This document shows, one piece after another, positions 25,589 to 34,316 of a DNA stretch of 64,000 nt (position 1 is the first letter of the stretch; the number at the start of each line of letters is the position of its first letter). The translations under genes and the position numbers were made by a program. The stretch comes from Parvularcula sp039822105 (lineage in GTDB: Bacteria > Pseudomonadota > Alphaproteobacteria > Caulobacterales > Parvularculaceae), in assembly GCA_039822105.1 (NCBI GenBank), contig JBCBMW010000004.1, positions 124,001 to 188,000 of the forward strand, in the 5' to 3' direction. The notes beneath the pieces were generated by a model that made no database searches, was not told the DNA's origin, and saw only the letters and a program-made list of their open reading frames with translations.

Positions 25589-26518
25589 TTACGCATCGCG
25601 CGGGGCCGCAGCGCGGCGCAAGCGGTCGTTGATGGCTTGGCCAAGCCCGTCCTCGGGGATGGGCGCGACGGCGATTGGCCGGCCTTGTGTATCGAGCTCC
25701 CGTAAGAAGCCGAAGAGGTTGGCTGCCGCCTCGCGCAGATCACCCCGGGGTGAAAGGTCGAGCGCCGCGCCGCCTGTACCGCCGAAGCCGAGGAGCACTT
25801 CGTCCGGGCTCGCATCGTCTGTATTCAATCGCAGGCTCGCGTTCGGCGCATAGTGGCTGGTCATCATCCCCGGCGCCTCGATGCCGCGGCTCGCTTCGGC
25901 GAGAGGGTGGCCAAGGCGCGCCTCGATCTTTTGGGCGGGGATTGCGCCCGGCCGGAGGAGGGTGGGTTTGCTGTTTGTGAGGCTGATGATCGTGCTCTCG
26001 ATACCCGCCTCGCATGGCCCGCCGTCGAGCACAGGGACGAGGCCATCAAAATCGGCGATGACGTGTTCGGCGCGGGTCGGGCTCAGTTTGCCCGAGCGGT
26101 TGGCCGATGGCGCGACGAGAGGCGCGCCGACAGCTTCGAGGAGCTCGCGCATCACCGGGTGCGCCGGAACGCGGACCGCCAGCGTCGGCAGCCCCGCTGC
26201 GGCGAGGTCGGCGACTGGCGCGTCCTCTTGCTTGTCGAGCACGATGGTGAGTGCCCCAGGCCAGAACGATGCAGCGAGGCCGTAGGCGCAATGGTCAAGC
26301 TTGATGACCCGCTCGGCTTCATCAAGCGAAAGGCAGTGGACGATCAAGGGGTTAAAGCTCGGCCGGCCCTTGGTCCCGTAAATCTTCGCCACCGCCTCGC
26401 CGTTCGAAGCCAGTGCAGCGAGCCCATAAACGGTCTCCGTCGGCACCGCGCAAAGGTCGCCAGAGCGCAGGATATCTGCGGCTTCTGCAATTGAGAGCTG
26501 TCTGCTGCGGTTCGTCAC
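25589..26518 (-). CDS. L-threonylcarbamoyladenylate synthase (Sua5/TsaC type)
   Basis: A protein of 309 residues. The N-terminal YrdC domain has VPTETVYGLAALA, IYGTKGRPSFNPLIVH, FWPGALTIVL and the nucleotide site APSANRSGKLSPT; a linker MMTSHYAPN leads into the C-terminal Sua5 domain. It makes threonylcarbamoyl-AMP for t6A37 of tRNA. GTG at 26518 is taken as the start; a longer form would begin upstream with no good ribosome site. It is divergent from the acyl-CoA dehydrogenase gene. Confidence 0.93.
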   Translation of the reverse strand: MTNRSRQLSIAEAADILRSGDLCAVPTETVYGLAALASNGEAVAKIYGTKGRPSFNPLIVHCLSLDEAERVIKLDHCAYGLAASFWPGALTIVLDKQEDAPVADLAAAGLPTLAVRVPAHPVMRELLEAVGAPLVAPSANRSGKLSPTRAEHVIADFDGLVPVLDGGPCEAGIESTIISLTNSKPTLLRPGAIPAQKIEARLGHPLAEASRGIEAPGMMTSHYAPNASLRLNTDDASPDEVLLGFGGTGGAALDLSPRGDLREAAANLFGFLRELDTQGRPIAVAPIPEDGLGQAINDRLRRAAAPRDA

Positions 26519-26587
26519 TTTGCTTTCACCACCCGCGCAGGCCAAAGAGGTGGCCAACGTCTAGAATTCCAAACGGGAGAAACCCTC

Positions 26588-28387
26588 GTGACCTATCACA
26601 GCCCGATCCGCGATATGCAATTCGTCCTCAACCATGCTGCCGGGTTTGAAGCTCTGCGCGACACCGGTGCTTTTGAGGATCTGTCCGATGAGTTCCTGGA
26701 GGCGATCCTCGGTGAGGCGGCCAAGTTCGCCGACGAGGTGGTGGCCCCGCTCAACTGGACCTCGGATCAGCAAGGTGCGCGCCTTGAGAACGGCAAAGTG
26801 TTCACGAGCCCCGGCTTCAAAGAGGCCTACAGCCAATATGTCGAGGCGGGTTGGAACTCGGTCGCGTTCCCTGAAGAGTTTGGCGGACAGAATCTGCCAG
26901 CGACCATGGCGCTCGCGGTTTTCGATGCGCTTTGCGGCGCCTGCCTGTCGTTCACCATGGGCACCAGCCTCACGACCGGCGCCGTGAAGGCGCTGCTCGC
27001 CTATGGCAGCGATGAGCAGAAGGACATCATTCTGCCCAAGCTCGTCTCTGGTGAATGGGCTGGCACCATGAACCTCTCTGAGCCGCAAGCCGGTTCGGAC
27101 CTCGCCAACATCAGGACCAAGGCTGAGCCGCTGGGCGATGGCACTTACAAGATCAAAGGGACCAAGATTTGGATCTCTTACGGTGAGCATGACCTGACCG
27201 AGAACATCTGCCATCTCGTGCTTGCACGCCTTCCTGATGCGCCAGAAGGCACGCGCGGCATCTCGATGTTCCTGGTGCCGAAATTCCGTATCAACGCTGA
27301 TGGATCGCTGGGTCAATCGAACGATGTCAAATGCGTCGGTATCGAAGAGAAGCTCGGCCAGCACGGCTCGCCGACCTGCGTTCTTTCCTATGGCGATAAT
27401 GATGAGTGCATCGGGACGCTGATCGGCGGGGCCAATGAGGGCCTCAAAAACATGTTCGTGATGATGAACGCCGCTCGTATCGATGTTGGCATGCAGGCTG
27501 TGTCCGCGTCCGAGGCTGCTTTCCAAAAGGCACTGGCCTATGCCCAGGATCGTGAGCAAGGCCGTGCCTTTGGCGTCAAATCCGGTCCTGCCATCCCGAT
27601 TTGGCAGCACGCAGACGTTCGCCGTAACCTCTACACCATGAAGGCGCTTGTCGATGCCGGACGGGCGATTTGCTACGCCACGATGGTCGCCTATGACCTC
27701 GCGAAGAAATCCAATGATCCTGAGGTCAAAGCCAAAGCGAAAGAGCGCGAAGAGCTTCTGACGCCGATCTCAAAAGCCTTCCCATCAGAACGCGCGATGG
27801 AGATCACCAATATCGGTGTACAGATCCATGGCGGCATGGGCTTTGTCGAGGAGACGGGCGCGACCCAGTTCTTCCGTGATGCCCGTATATGCGCCATCTA
27901 TGAGGGCACCAACGGCATCCAAGGTATCGACCTGATCGGCCGGAAACTGGGAATGGGCAGCGGCAAGCTGGCGTATGAGTTCCTCGATGAGGTCGTCGAG
28001 AATGCTGACAAAGCCATCGCCACAGGTCACGAAGGTCTCGCTCGGGCTGGTCATGCTATCAAGGAAGAGGCGGCACGTCTCCGTGCGAACACCGAATGGA
28101 TGGTTGCCGCCATGCAGTCGAACCCAGAGGACGGCCTCGCTGGCGGCACGCCGTATCTTGAGCAGTTCGGCTATGTGACGGGTGCGCATTATCTTCTGAA
28201 AGGCGCCATTGCTGCCATTGGCCTGAAAGATGACGAAGGCGCGCATACGGAGTACCTGGACAGCAAAATCCATATCGCTTGCTTCTACGCCGATAACCTT
28301 CTTCCGCGGGCTGCCGGCTTTGCGCCTGCCGTTCGGGTCGGCGCTGGCTCTGTGGCGTCTGTCGAACCAGAACTCCTTGTCGGCTAA
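26588..28387 (+). CDS. acyl-CoA dehydrogenase, long form (DmdC-like)
   Basis: A 599-residue flavoprotein from a GTG start with GGGAGA upstream. Three acyl-CoA dehydrogenase domains are followed by a C-terminal extension of about 130 residues, as in the DmdC (3-methylmercaptopropionyl-CoA dehydrogenase) group. Landmarks are MNLSEPQAGSDLANIRTKA, the IQIHGGMGF-like QIHGGMGFVEETG, and the catalytic Glu in RICAIYEGTNGIQGIDLIG. The physiological acyl-CoA is uncertain. Its stop overlaps the HxlR stop by four bases. Confidence 0.9.
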   Translation: MTYHSPIRDMQFVLNHAAGFEALRDTGAFEDLSDEFLEAILGEAAKFADEVVAPLNWTSDQQGARLENGKVFTSPGFKEAYSQYVEAGWNSVAFPEEFGGQNLPATMALAVFDALCGACLSFTMGTSLTTGAVKALLAYGSDEQKDIILPKLVSGEWAGTMNLSEPQAGSDLANIRTKAEPLGDGTYKIKGTKIWISYGEHDLTENICHLVLARLPDAPEGTRGISMFLVPKFRINADGSLGQSNDVKCVGIEEKLGQHGSPTCVLSYGDNDECIGTLIGGANEGLKNMFVMMNAARIDVGMQAVSASEAAFQKALAYAQDREQGRAFGVKSGPAIPIWQHADVRRNLYTMKALVDAGRAICYATMVAYDLAKKSNDPEVKAKAKEREELLTPISKAFPSERAMEITNIGVQIHGGMGFVEETGATQFFRDARICAIYEGTNGIQGIDLIGRKLGMGSGKLAYEFLDEVVENADKAIATGHEGLARAGHAIKEEAARLRANTEWMVAAMQSNPEDGLAGGTPYLEQFGYVTGAHYLLKGAIAAIGLKDDEGAHTEYLDSKIHIACFYADNLLPRAAGFAPAVRVGAGSVASVEPELLVG

Positions 28388-28881
28388 ACTTTTTTCAGTG
28401 TCCGGAACCTCGCTTCGAGTTCCGGCGTTGCCGATGGGCCCGCGATCATCGTGATCTGATCGAGGGTCAAAACATCTCCGTCGCTGCTTCTCACTTGAAG
28501 TTCCCCGACGGGGCGTTTTGACCCATGGTCGGCCATGAATGACGGAGCGCCTTCGTCGTCAAAACACCATTTGTTGCCCCATTGCTGCAGGGCCAGGAGC
28601 ACGACCCAAAGCTCTTGGCCCGCCGGTTCCAGTTCGTAGACGGATCGGCGACCGTCTTGGGTGTCGCGTGACTTCCGCATCAGTCCCGCACTGACCAACG
28701 CATCCAGTCTCGCCGCCAGGGTGTTTCGTGGAATGGTCAACACTTTCACGAAATCATCAAAGGCGGTGATGCCGAAAAGGGCCTCCCGGATGATCACAAC
28801 GGTCCACGGGTCACCCAACAGGTCGACCGCCCGGGCTATGCCGCATGGCACCGCTTGAAGACTCTTCTTCCGCATTCGCAC
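28384..28881 (-). CDS. HxlR-family transcriptional regulator
   Basis: A 165-residue regulator with the HxlR winged helix at about residues 12-100: CGIARAVDLLGDPWTVVIIREALFG, FDDFVKVLTIPRNTLAARLDALV, and the wing DTQDGRRSVYELEPAG. The C-terminal part, about 100-165, is longer than in minimal HxlR proteins and may bind a ligand. The gene is divergent from an alpha/beta hydrolase across an AT-rich spacer with palindromes, so it most likely controls both. Confidence 0.88.
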   Translation of the reverse strand: MRMRKKSLQAVPCGIARAVDLLGDPWTVVIIREALFGITAFDDFVKVLTIPRNTLAARLDALVSAGLMRKSRDTQDGRRSVYELEPAGQELWVVLLALQQWGNKWCFDDEGAPSFMADHGSKRPVGELQVRSSDGDVLTLDQITMIAGPSATPELEARFRTLKKV

Positions 28882-28904
28882 CCCTCATTTGAGTTGCATG
28901 ATAA

Positions 28905-28938
28905 AACTTATATGATAAGTCTTATTATCGAACTTATA
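28905..28938. promoter_or_regulatory. AT-rich divergent control region with nested palindromes
   Basis: ACTTAT-ATG-ATAAGT occupies 28906-28920 and overlaps ATAAG-T-CTTAT at 28915-28925, and AACTTATA recurs at 28905-28912 and 28931-28938. The block is strikingly AT-rich in a GC-rich window and lies between the HxlR regulator and the hydrolase, so it is the natural operator of that pair. A TATAGT at 28935-28940 could be the hydrolase -10 box, but I see no good matching -35. Confidence 0.6.
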
Positions 28939-28957
28939 GTCTTGGGAGATGCTTGCA

Positions 28958-29842
28958 ATGGTGATGACCCAGAGTTTCGTTGATGTGCCCGAACGGGAGA
29001 TCCGCCTTTTCGTGCGCAGCAGGGAAGGAACCGATAAGAGCAAGCCGCCGCTTGTGCTCCTGCATGGATGGCCAGCTTCGTCCCGCGGGTGGGAGCCGGT
29101 TGTTGATGCGCTCCCAACCGATCGCCGCGTCTTGTGCCCAGACCTCCGCGGGCTGGGCCAAAGCGAGCGTCGAGGGCCCGTCGACCGCTTCGCTAAGCAA
29201 GAACTTGCCAAGGACATTATCTCATTGCTCAATGTGCTGAACGTTGAGGGTTTTGTGGTTGCTGGTCAGGACTGGGGCGGGAGTGCCGCTCAAGAGATCG
29301 CGCTCATGCTACCTCAGCGAACGAAGCAGTTGATCGTCATGAACATCAACCTCATCAACAACCCTTCGGGGAACATGCGAGGTCTGAAGGCGCAGATGCT
29401 GTCACCTGAAAATCCGAGATGGTACATGGCGTTTCAGTCGGCACCTGGGCTCGCTGAGTCCATGATTCCGGGTTCTGAAGACCAATGGATCCGGTACTTC
29501 TTTGAAAAGGGCGCAGGACCTGATGCGGTGTTTGCGGAGGATATCTTGGCGAGCTACATCGAAGACTACGCTCGTCCTGATACGCCGCGATGTGGTGCGA
29601 GCTACTACCGGTCTATGATGCTCGATGCTGGGCGCTGGGCTGGCCTAGGCGGAACCCGTTTCACGCAGCCGTCTCTTCTTCTTTACGGCGATCAGGACCC
29701 GTTTCTCACACCTGAGTTCTATACGGATTATCAGACCTGTTTTGACGACGTCACCAAAGTCGATTTGCCCGGTGGCCATTTCATTCAAGATGAAAAGCCG
29801 TTGGAGGTCGCCAATGCGATCGCTCAGTTCTTAAGGGACTAA
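28958..29842 (+). CDS. alpha/beta hydrolase, epoxide-hydrolase/haloalkane-dehalogenase type
   Basis: A protein of about 294 residues. The oxyanion motif is HGWP (36-39), the nucleophile is an Asp in GQDWGG (Asp105), the acid lies in LLLYGDQDPF, and the base is the His of GGHF. An Asp nucleophile points to epoxide or C-halogen hydrolysis rather than ester cleavage. ATG at 28958 stands nine bases after GGGAG, better than ATG 28949, which touches it. The HxlR gene is divergent. Confidence 0.82.
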   Translation: MVMTQSFVDVPEREIRLFVRSREGTDKSKPPLVLLHGWPASSRGWEPVVDALPTDRRVLCPDLRGLGQSERRGPVDRFAKQELAKDIISLLNVLNVEGFVVAGQDWGGSAAQEIALMLPQRTKQLIVMNINLINNPSGNMRGLKAQMLSPENPRWYMAFQSAPGLAESMIPGSEDQWIRYFFEKGAGPDAVFAEDILASYIEDYARPDTPRCGASYYRSMMLDAGRWAGLGGTRFTQPSLLLYGDQDPFLTPEFYTDYQTCFDDVTKVDLPGGHFIQDEKPLEVANAIAQFLRD

Positions 29843-29859
29843 GCCTTTCGGGCGCTTGC

Positions 29860-30327
29860 TCAAAACCCGTCGCGTTCATTGCGGGCCTCGTCGAGGAACA
29901 TCCTGAGGGCCTGGAGTGTCGGGAGAGCCTCACGCAGGCGCTCCGCTCCGAACTCTTCAACCAGCGGATTGCCGAGGGGCAGGGTGGCAGCGATGCCGTC
30001 CCCCCAAGCTTTCCGCCCGGCTTCGGTGATCATCGCCAGTTTCTTCCGGCCATCCTCCGGCGATGCGGTGAGCGTGATATAGCCCTTCCGCTCGAGCTTG
30101 CTCAGCGTTGCGCTCATCGAAGACTTCGCCTGTTGGAAGGCGCGAGCCAGACGCGCTGGTTCTTCCTTCTGTCCCCTACGGACAAAATGGGTCAGGACAC
30201 CAAACTCCGACACCGAGAGATGCGGCGCTAAGGCGAGGCGCAGCTCGGTATCCACCAATTGCTGGATGATCCCAATCTCCGTCAGCGCGGTTCGCACCAC
30301 CTCATGGTCGCTGAGATCGTCTGCCAT
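29860..30327 (-). CDS. MarR-family transcriptional regulator
   Basis: A protein of 155 residues. The winged helix is shown by LSVSEFGVLTHFVRRG, LARAFQQAKSSMSATLSKLERKGYI and the wing ASPEDGRKKLAMITEAGRKAW. The ATG at 30327 shares a base with the stop of the nitroreductase gene (TGATG). The pair therefore sits in one transcript, and the 18-base palindrome at its promoter is the expected autoregulatory site. The ligand is unknown. Confidence 0.9.
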   Translation of the reverse strand: MADDLSDHEVVRTALTEIGIIQQLVDTELRLALAPHLSVSEFGVLTHFVRRGQKEEPARLARAFQQAKSSMSATLSKLERKGYITLTASPEDGRKKLAMITEAGRKAWGDGIAATLPLGNPLVEEFGAERLREALPTLQALRMFLDEARNERDGF

Positions 30328-31484
30328 CAGGCTCCTTCGAGTTTGGCGGTCAGCGGCCAACGCGGCGATGCGCTGGCGGCTGGGGCATAGCCGATGCGCG
30401 CTAGCATATGCACGACCCCGCTTGGCCTCAAGCGCTCGTGGATTTCCGCGTAAGGACCAGCCATGGTCTCAAACTCTTGGAGGACCTGGCTCAAAGGTTG
30501 AAAGGCAATGCTGTGCTCTGATGCTTTCATGTGCATACGGAGCCATTGTTCTCCCGTGACCAGCTGTCCAACGCGCGTGTTCTCCTGCGCGGTCAGTGTC
30601 AGGAACCCCCGCGCGGTGTTGATCAGTTGCAGATAGCCGTCCCGCGCGGTTGTCCACGCTGTTGTGCCTTCTGTGACCATGGCTTCTTGCGTCAGCACCC
30701 CGGCCCGGCCGAGCAGTTCGAAGAACGCGCCTTGCAAAGCGATGCCATCTGGATTTTCCGTCACCGCGCGGTTGCCGATCCGCGTGACATCAGCGGATTC
30801 CTGCAGCGTCGCAGGAGTGGCGTGTTCAACCCGCCATCCTTCATCGGCGATGGCCATGACTGCGGCGACGTCATCTGTACCAAGAATGGAACCAGGTTCG
30901 GAGCGCGCTTCGTGGGTGACCTGACCCGCCCGGACAATGTCGGCAACGTGATCGCTGTTGAGTGCCCTCTCTTCGAAGGGGGACCTGTTGGTGTGGCGAC
31001 TGAGGACGTTCTTAAAGAGGGGGTCTTCGCTTCCGCCACCTTGGTGCAACGTTAGCCCGGCGATGGGCCTTTGATCCAGCGTCTCCATGTCCGATCCCTC
31101 CGGAAACGGATCGATATCGACACCGTACCCTTTGGCCTCCGCCGCCATGCGGAAGAGGGCGATCATCGCGCCAAGCCCGATGGTGATCTGCCGGTCATAG
31201 GGGTCTGTCGCGGGCAGCCGCTTGTCCAAATCACAATGGACGATGACGCTATCCTCCCCCTCGAGCGTGAAGCGCCAGGGCTGTTTGTTGTGCGGATTGG
31301 GCGCCAGGATCGCATAGGCGAGGGCGTCCAGACGCGGATCGCCAAAGCTTTCGCCGGCGTGCCGCCACGGCGCTGTCGCGGGGCCGGTGCCTGGACCTCG
31401 CAAATAGAGGAACCCGCCAGCGCCCACGGCTCCGACAACCAGGGCTGAAGCCCCTCCGACGCGCAAAAACCCTCTCCGATTCAT
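30327..31484 (-). CDS. Tat-exported nitroreductase-family protein (Acg-like)
   Basis: A 385-residue protein with a twin-arginine signal (MNRRGFLRVGGASALVVG), so a periplasmic flavoprotein is expected. APNPHNKQPWRF and the later LSRHTNRSPFEER match FMN-binding regions of the Acg/nitroreductase group, and RHTNRSPF is a typical signature. It would reduce a small electrophile with FMN; the electron donor outside the cytoplasm is unclear. GAGGTGAGCC precedes the ATG. It is regulated by the co-transcribed MarR gene, judging by the operator. Confidence 0.82.
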   Translation of the reverse strand: MNRRGFLRVGGASALVVGAVGAGGFLYLRGPGTGPATAPWRHAGESFGDPRLDALAYAILAPNPHNKQPWRFTLEGEDSVIVHCDLDKRLPATDPYDRQITIGLGAMIALFRMAAEAKGYGVDIDPFPEGSDMETLDQRPIAGLTLHQGGGSEDPLFKNVLSRHTNRSPFEERALNSDHVADIVRAGQVTHEARSEPGSILGTDDVAAVMAIADEGWRVEHATPATLQESADVTRIGNRAVTENPDGIALQGAFFELLGRAGVLTQEAMVTEGTTAWTTARDGYLQLINTARGFLTLTAQENTRVGQLVTGEQWLRMHMKASEHSIAFQPLSQVLQEFETMAGPYAEIHERLRPSGVVHMLARIGYAPAASASPRWPLTAKLEGA

Positions 31485-31494
31485 GGCTCACCTC

Positions 31495-31539
31495 GTTCGT
31501 TAGCGAACGAACTATATAGCCTATACGCTGTCCGATCAA
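31495..31539 (-). promoter_or_regulatory. nitroreductase-marR promoter with 18-bp MarR-type operator
   Basis: On the minus strand TTGATC (31534-31539) and TATAGT (31511-31516) stand 17 bases apart as -35 and -10. The perfect palindrome GTTCGTT-AGCG-AACGAAC covers 31495-31512, overlapping the end of the -10 box and the start site, which is a repressor position. It lies ten bases from the nitroreductase ATG. Binding by the MarR protein at 29860-30327 is inferred from the operon. Confidence 0.78.
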
Positions 31540-31554
31540 GGTGTTTGGGCAGTG

Positions 31555-32235
31555 CTACAGAGAAGAGATGCGGTAGGGCCCGCCGATAAAGGCGCCCAGG
31601 GGCTGTCGCTGCTGTCCCGCAGCGTCGAAGTTGGCCTGGTCCAGCCAGGCTTCCAGGGCCGCGCGGCGCTCTGGCCATTCGGAATCAAGGATCGAGAACC
31701 AGGCGGTGTCCCGGTTCTTGCCTTTCGCGATCAAATCTTGGCGATGGATGCCCTCAAACGTGAAGCCCAGGCGCTCGGCCGCTTTTATCGACCGCTGGTT
31801 CTCGGCGTGGCATTTCCATTCGCACCGCCGATAGCTGAGGTCGTCGAAGACGTGCCTCATCATCAAGAGCATCGCCTCGGTCCCGGCCGGTGAGCGCTGC
31901 ATCGCGGCCCCATAGGCGATCGAGCCAAGCTCGGCGCTCCCGTGCTCCGGCCGGATCCGCAGGAATGAGGCGGTGCCCATCACTTCGTCTTGGGGGCCAA
32001 AGAGCACCATGATCTTGCCGTCGCCCTGGCGCGCGCGGAGGACCGCCTCGACATCCTTCGGTCCTTCGAACGGCCCCCAAAGCATGTAGTCCCAAAGCGC
32101 AGCGGGCTGGGCCGCCATCATTTGGCACAAGGCTTCGCCCGGCTCTGGCCATGCGATCGGCGCCAAGCGGACATGGCGCCCCTCAAGGGCCACCTCACCA
32201 GGTTTGCGATCGGTCACGGGGATACGAACGGACAT
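31555..32235 (-). CDS. GNAT acetyltransferase (RimJ/RimL-like)
   Basis: A protein of 226 residues resembling COG1670 acetyltransferases. VRLAPIAWPEPGEAL opens the domain; IAYGAAMQRSPAGTEAMLLMMRHVFDDL and CEWKCHAENQRSIKAAERLGFTFEGIHRQ form the acetyl-CoA site and the conserved N-x-x-S motif. The target, an N-terminal amine or small molecule, is not known. The start at 32235 (MSVRIPVTD) lies within an in-frame extension. It is divergent from the lolC gene. Confidence 0.85.
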   Translation of the reverse strand: MSVRIPVTDRKPGEVALEGRHVRLAPIAWPEPGEALCQMMAAQPAALWDYMLWGPFEGPKDVEAVLRARQGDGKIMVLFGPQDEVMGTASFLRIRPEHGSAELGSIAYGAAMQRSPAGTEAMLLMMRHVFDDLSYRRCEWKCHAENQRSIKAAERLGFTFEGIHRQDLIAKGKNRDTAWFSILDSEWPERRAALEAWLDQANFDAAGQQRQPLGAFIGGPYRISSL

Positions 32236-32319
32236 GGCGCCTTCCAAAGCTTGCAAGACGTTCGCTTTACGGGACCGGGCGAACTTGCCAAACGACGACT
32301 TGAGTTAAAGGTACCCGTC

Positions 32320-33609
32320 ATGAGTCACCGGGCAGCGCCCACGCCCTTCGGGCTTTTCGAACGCATGTTGGCGCTGCGCTACCTCCGGGCGACCCGGAAG
32401 GGGGCGGGGGTCAGCCTCATCTCCATTATTGCCTTTTTGGGCATCATGTTGTCCGTCGCGACACTGATCGTTGTGATGTCCGTGATGCAGGGCTTTCGCG
32501 TTACGTTGCTTGATCAACTGCTGGGCGTGAATGGCCACGTGTTTGTCCAGCCGCCGGGGAACACGTTGCCTGCGGACGGTGACCTTCTCCAAACACTTGA
32601 AGATATCGAGGGCGTTGAGCGGGCCGTCCCGGTGCTGAAGGTCGAGGCTTATGCGGTGAGCGCCGATGGTCAGACCCCAGTCTATATCCAGGGCGTTGAG
32701 CGCGATGATCTCCTGGCGATTGAACAGGTCACAGGCCTCGGTGCTAGGCGCAGCGGCGGCTTTGAGGGCTTCGGCCTTGGCGAGCGCGGGGGAAATGGTG
32801 TCGCCTTAGGCATTGGTGTTGCCTCCAAACTTCGCGTCGGTGTTGGGGATCAGGTGACCTTAATCACCGGCGGCGGAGCGGAAACACCCTTCGGCAACAC
32901 GCCGACCACGGAGAAGAACTACACGATCGAGGCGATCTTCGCGGTGGGCAACTCGGAGTATGACGGCATTTTGCTCTATATGCCGCTGGAGCAAGCACAG
33001 CTCTTTGGACGGAAGCGCGGGCAAATCACAGAGATTGAGATCCGCGTTGATGACCCCCTCGTGATCGATCCCTTTCTGCCGATGATTGAAGACGTGGTGG
33101 GTCGCCAAGCTTTTGTGCTCGATTGGCGTGACCGTTTCCGTTCCCTCAACAACGCGCTTGAAGTGGAGCGTGGCTTGCAGCGGCTGATCCTGTTGATGAT
33201 CGTCGGTATTGCGACCCTCAACATTATCTCCGGGCTTGTCATGTTGGTGAAGGACAAGACGAGCGATATCGCTGTGTTGCGTACGGTGGGCGCCACCGAG
33301 GGATCGATTTTGCGGATCTTTTTGATGGTTGGTGGCCTGATTGGTGTGACCGGCGCCATCTTTGGCGTGGTGCTAGGCAGCGCTTTGGCCGCCAATCTGG
33401 GGGCGGTGGAGCGGTTCTTGTCCTCGGTCATCGGCTTCAGGCTGTTCAACCCAGCGATCTACTACCTCGACGAGATCCCCTCGATCTTTGAGTTTTCCGA
33501 GGTGCGGAACGTCTTGGTGTTCGCGCTGGTGATGGCGCTGCTCTCGGCCGCCTATCCGGCATGGCGAGCCTCGCGGCTCGATCCGGTGGAGGCGCTTCGC
33601 TATGAGTGA
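32320..33609 (+). CDS. lolC: lipoprotein-releasing ABC transporter permease (LolC/LolE family)
   Basis: A 429-residue protein with one N-terminal and three C-terminal spans around a large periplasmic domain. ALRYLRATRKGAGVSLISIIAFLGIMLSVATLIVVMSVM and the end AYPAWRASRLDPVEALRYE are typical. With LolD it extracts outer-membrane lipoproteins from the inner membrane. Only one permease gene is present here, so the complex may be a homodimer, or a partner lies elsewhere. It overlaps lolD by eight bases. Confidence 0.92.
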   Translation: MSHRAAPTPFGLFERMLALRYLRATRKGAGVSLISIIAFLGIMLSVATLIVVMSVMQGFRVTLLDQLLGVNGHVFVQPPGNTLPADGDLLQTLEDIEGVERAVPVLKVEAYAVSADGQTPVYIQGVERDDLLAIEQVTGLGARRSGGFEGFGLGERGGNGVALGIGVASKLRVGVGDQVTLITGGGAETPFGNTPTTEKNYTIEAIFAVGNSEYDGILLYMPLEQAQLFGRKRGQITEIEIRVDDPLVIDPFLPMIEDVVGRQAFVLDWRDRFRSLNNALEVERGLQRLILLMIVGIATLNIISGLVMLVKDKTSDIAVLRTVGATEGSILRIFLMVGGLIGVTGAIFGVVLGSALAANLGAVERFLSSVIGFRLFNPAIYYLDEIPSIFEFSEVRNVLVFALVMALLSAAYPAWRASRLDPVEALRYE

Positions 33610-34264
33610 GGCGTTGAGACTGAACGGCGTCACGCGTTCCTATGGTGCACTGACGATTTTCGAGGACCTCGATCTTGTGATCGAGGAGGGCAGTTCAGCC
33701 GCTCTTCTTGGGCCGTCCGGCTCGGGCAAGTCATCGCTGTTGCACATTGCTGGTCTGCTTGAAAAGCCGAGCAAAGGCGAAGTCACGATTGCGGGCACGA
33801 GCACGCGCAGTCTTTCTGATCGTCAACGCACCGCCATTCGTCGGCAGACGGTGGGTTTTGTCTACCAGTTCCACCATCTGCTTCCTGAGTTCAATGCTCT
33901 CACCAATGTCATGATCCCGATGCTGATCAAGGGTGAGCGCGAGGCGGCGGCCAAGACCAAGGCCAAAGATCTCCTCGCTCGCTTGGGGCTCAGCGAACGG
34001 CTCAGCCATCAACCCGCGCAGCTCTCCGGCGGCGAGAAACAACGGGTGGCGATCGCAAGGGCGCTGGCCAACGAGCCGCGGCTCATTCTCGCTGACGAGC
34101 CGACGGGCAATCTCGATCAAGAGACCTCGGCCAGGGTCTTTGACCTTCTGGTCGAAACGCAGCGCGAAAACGGCATGGCCATGATCGTTGCGACCCATGA
34201 CGAAGGCCTCGCTGCCCGTCTGCCGCGAATCCTCCGCATCAAAGACCACCAGCTGATCGGTTAA
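33602..34264 (+). CDS. lolD: lipoprotein-releasing ABC ATPase LolD
   Basis: A 220-residue ABC subunit with Walker A GPSGSGKSS, Q-loop region VYQFHHLLPEF, signature LSGGEKQRVAIARAL, Walker B LILADEPTGNLD and switch His in VATHDEG. The HHLLPEF segment is characteristic of LolD rather than other MacB-type ATPases. It powers LolC-type extraction of lipoproteins. The start overlaps the lolC end. Confidence 0.95.
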   Translation: MSEALRLNGVTRSYGALTIFEDLDLVIEEGSSAALLGPSGSGKSSLLHIAGLLEKPSKGEVTIAGTSTRSLSDRQRTAIRRQTVGFVYQFHHLLPEFNALTNVMIPMLIKGEREAAAKTKAKDLLARLGLSERLSHQPAQLSGGEKQRVAIARALANEPRLILADEPTGNLDQETSARVFDLLVETQRENGMAMIVATHDEGLAARLPRILRIKDHQLIG

Positions 34265-34316
34265 CCTCGCTCGTCAATCGGGCTAGGATCATTCATTGCC
34301 GTGGAGGGCCGGCCCG

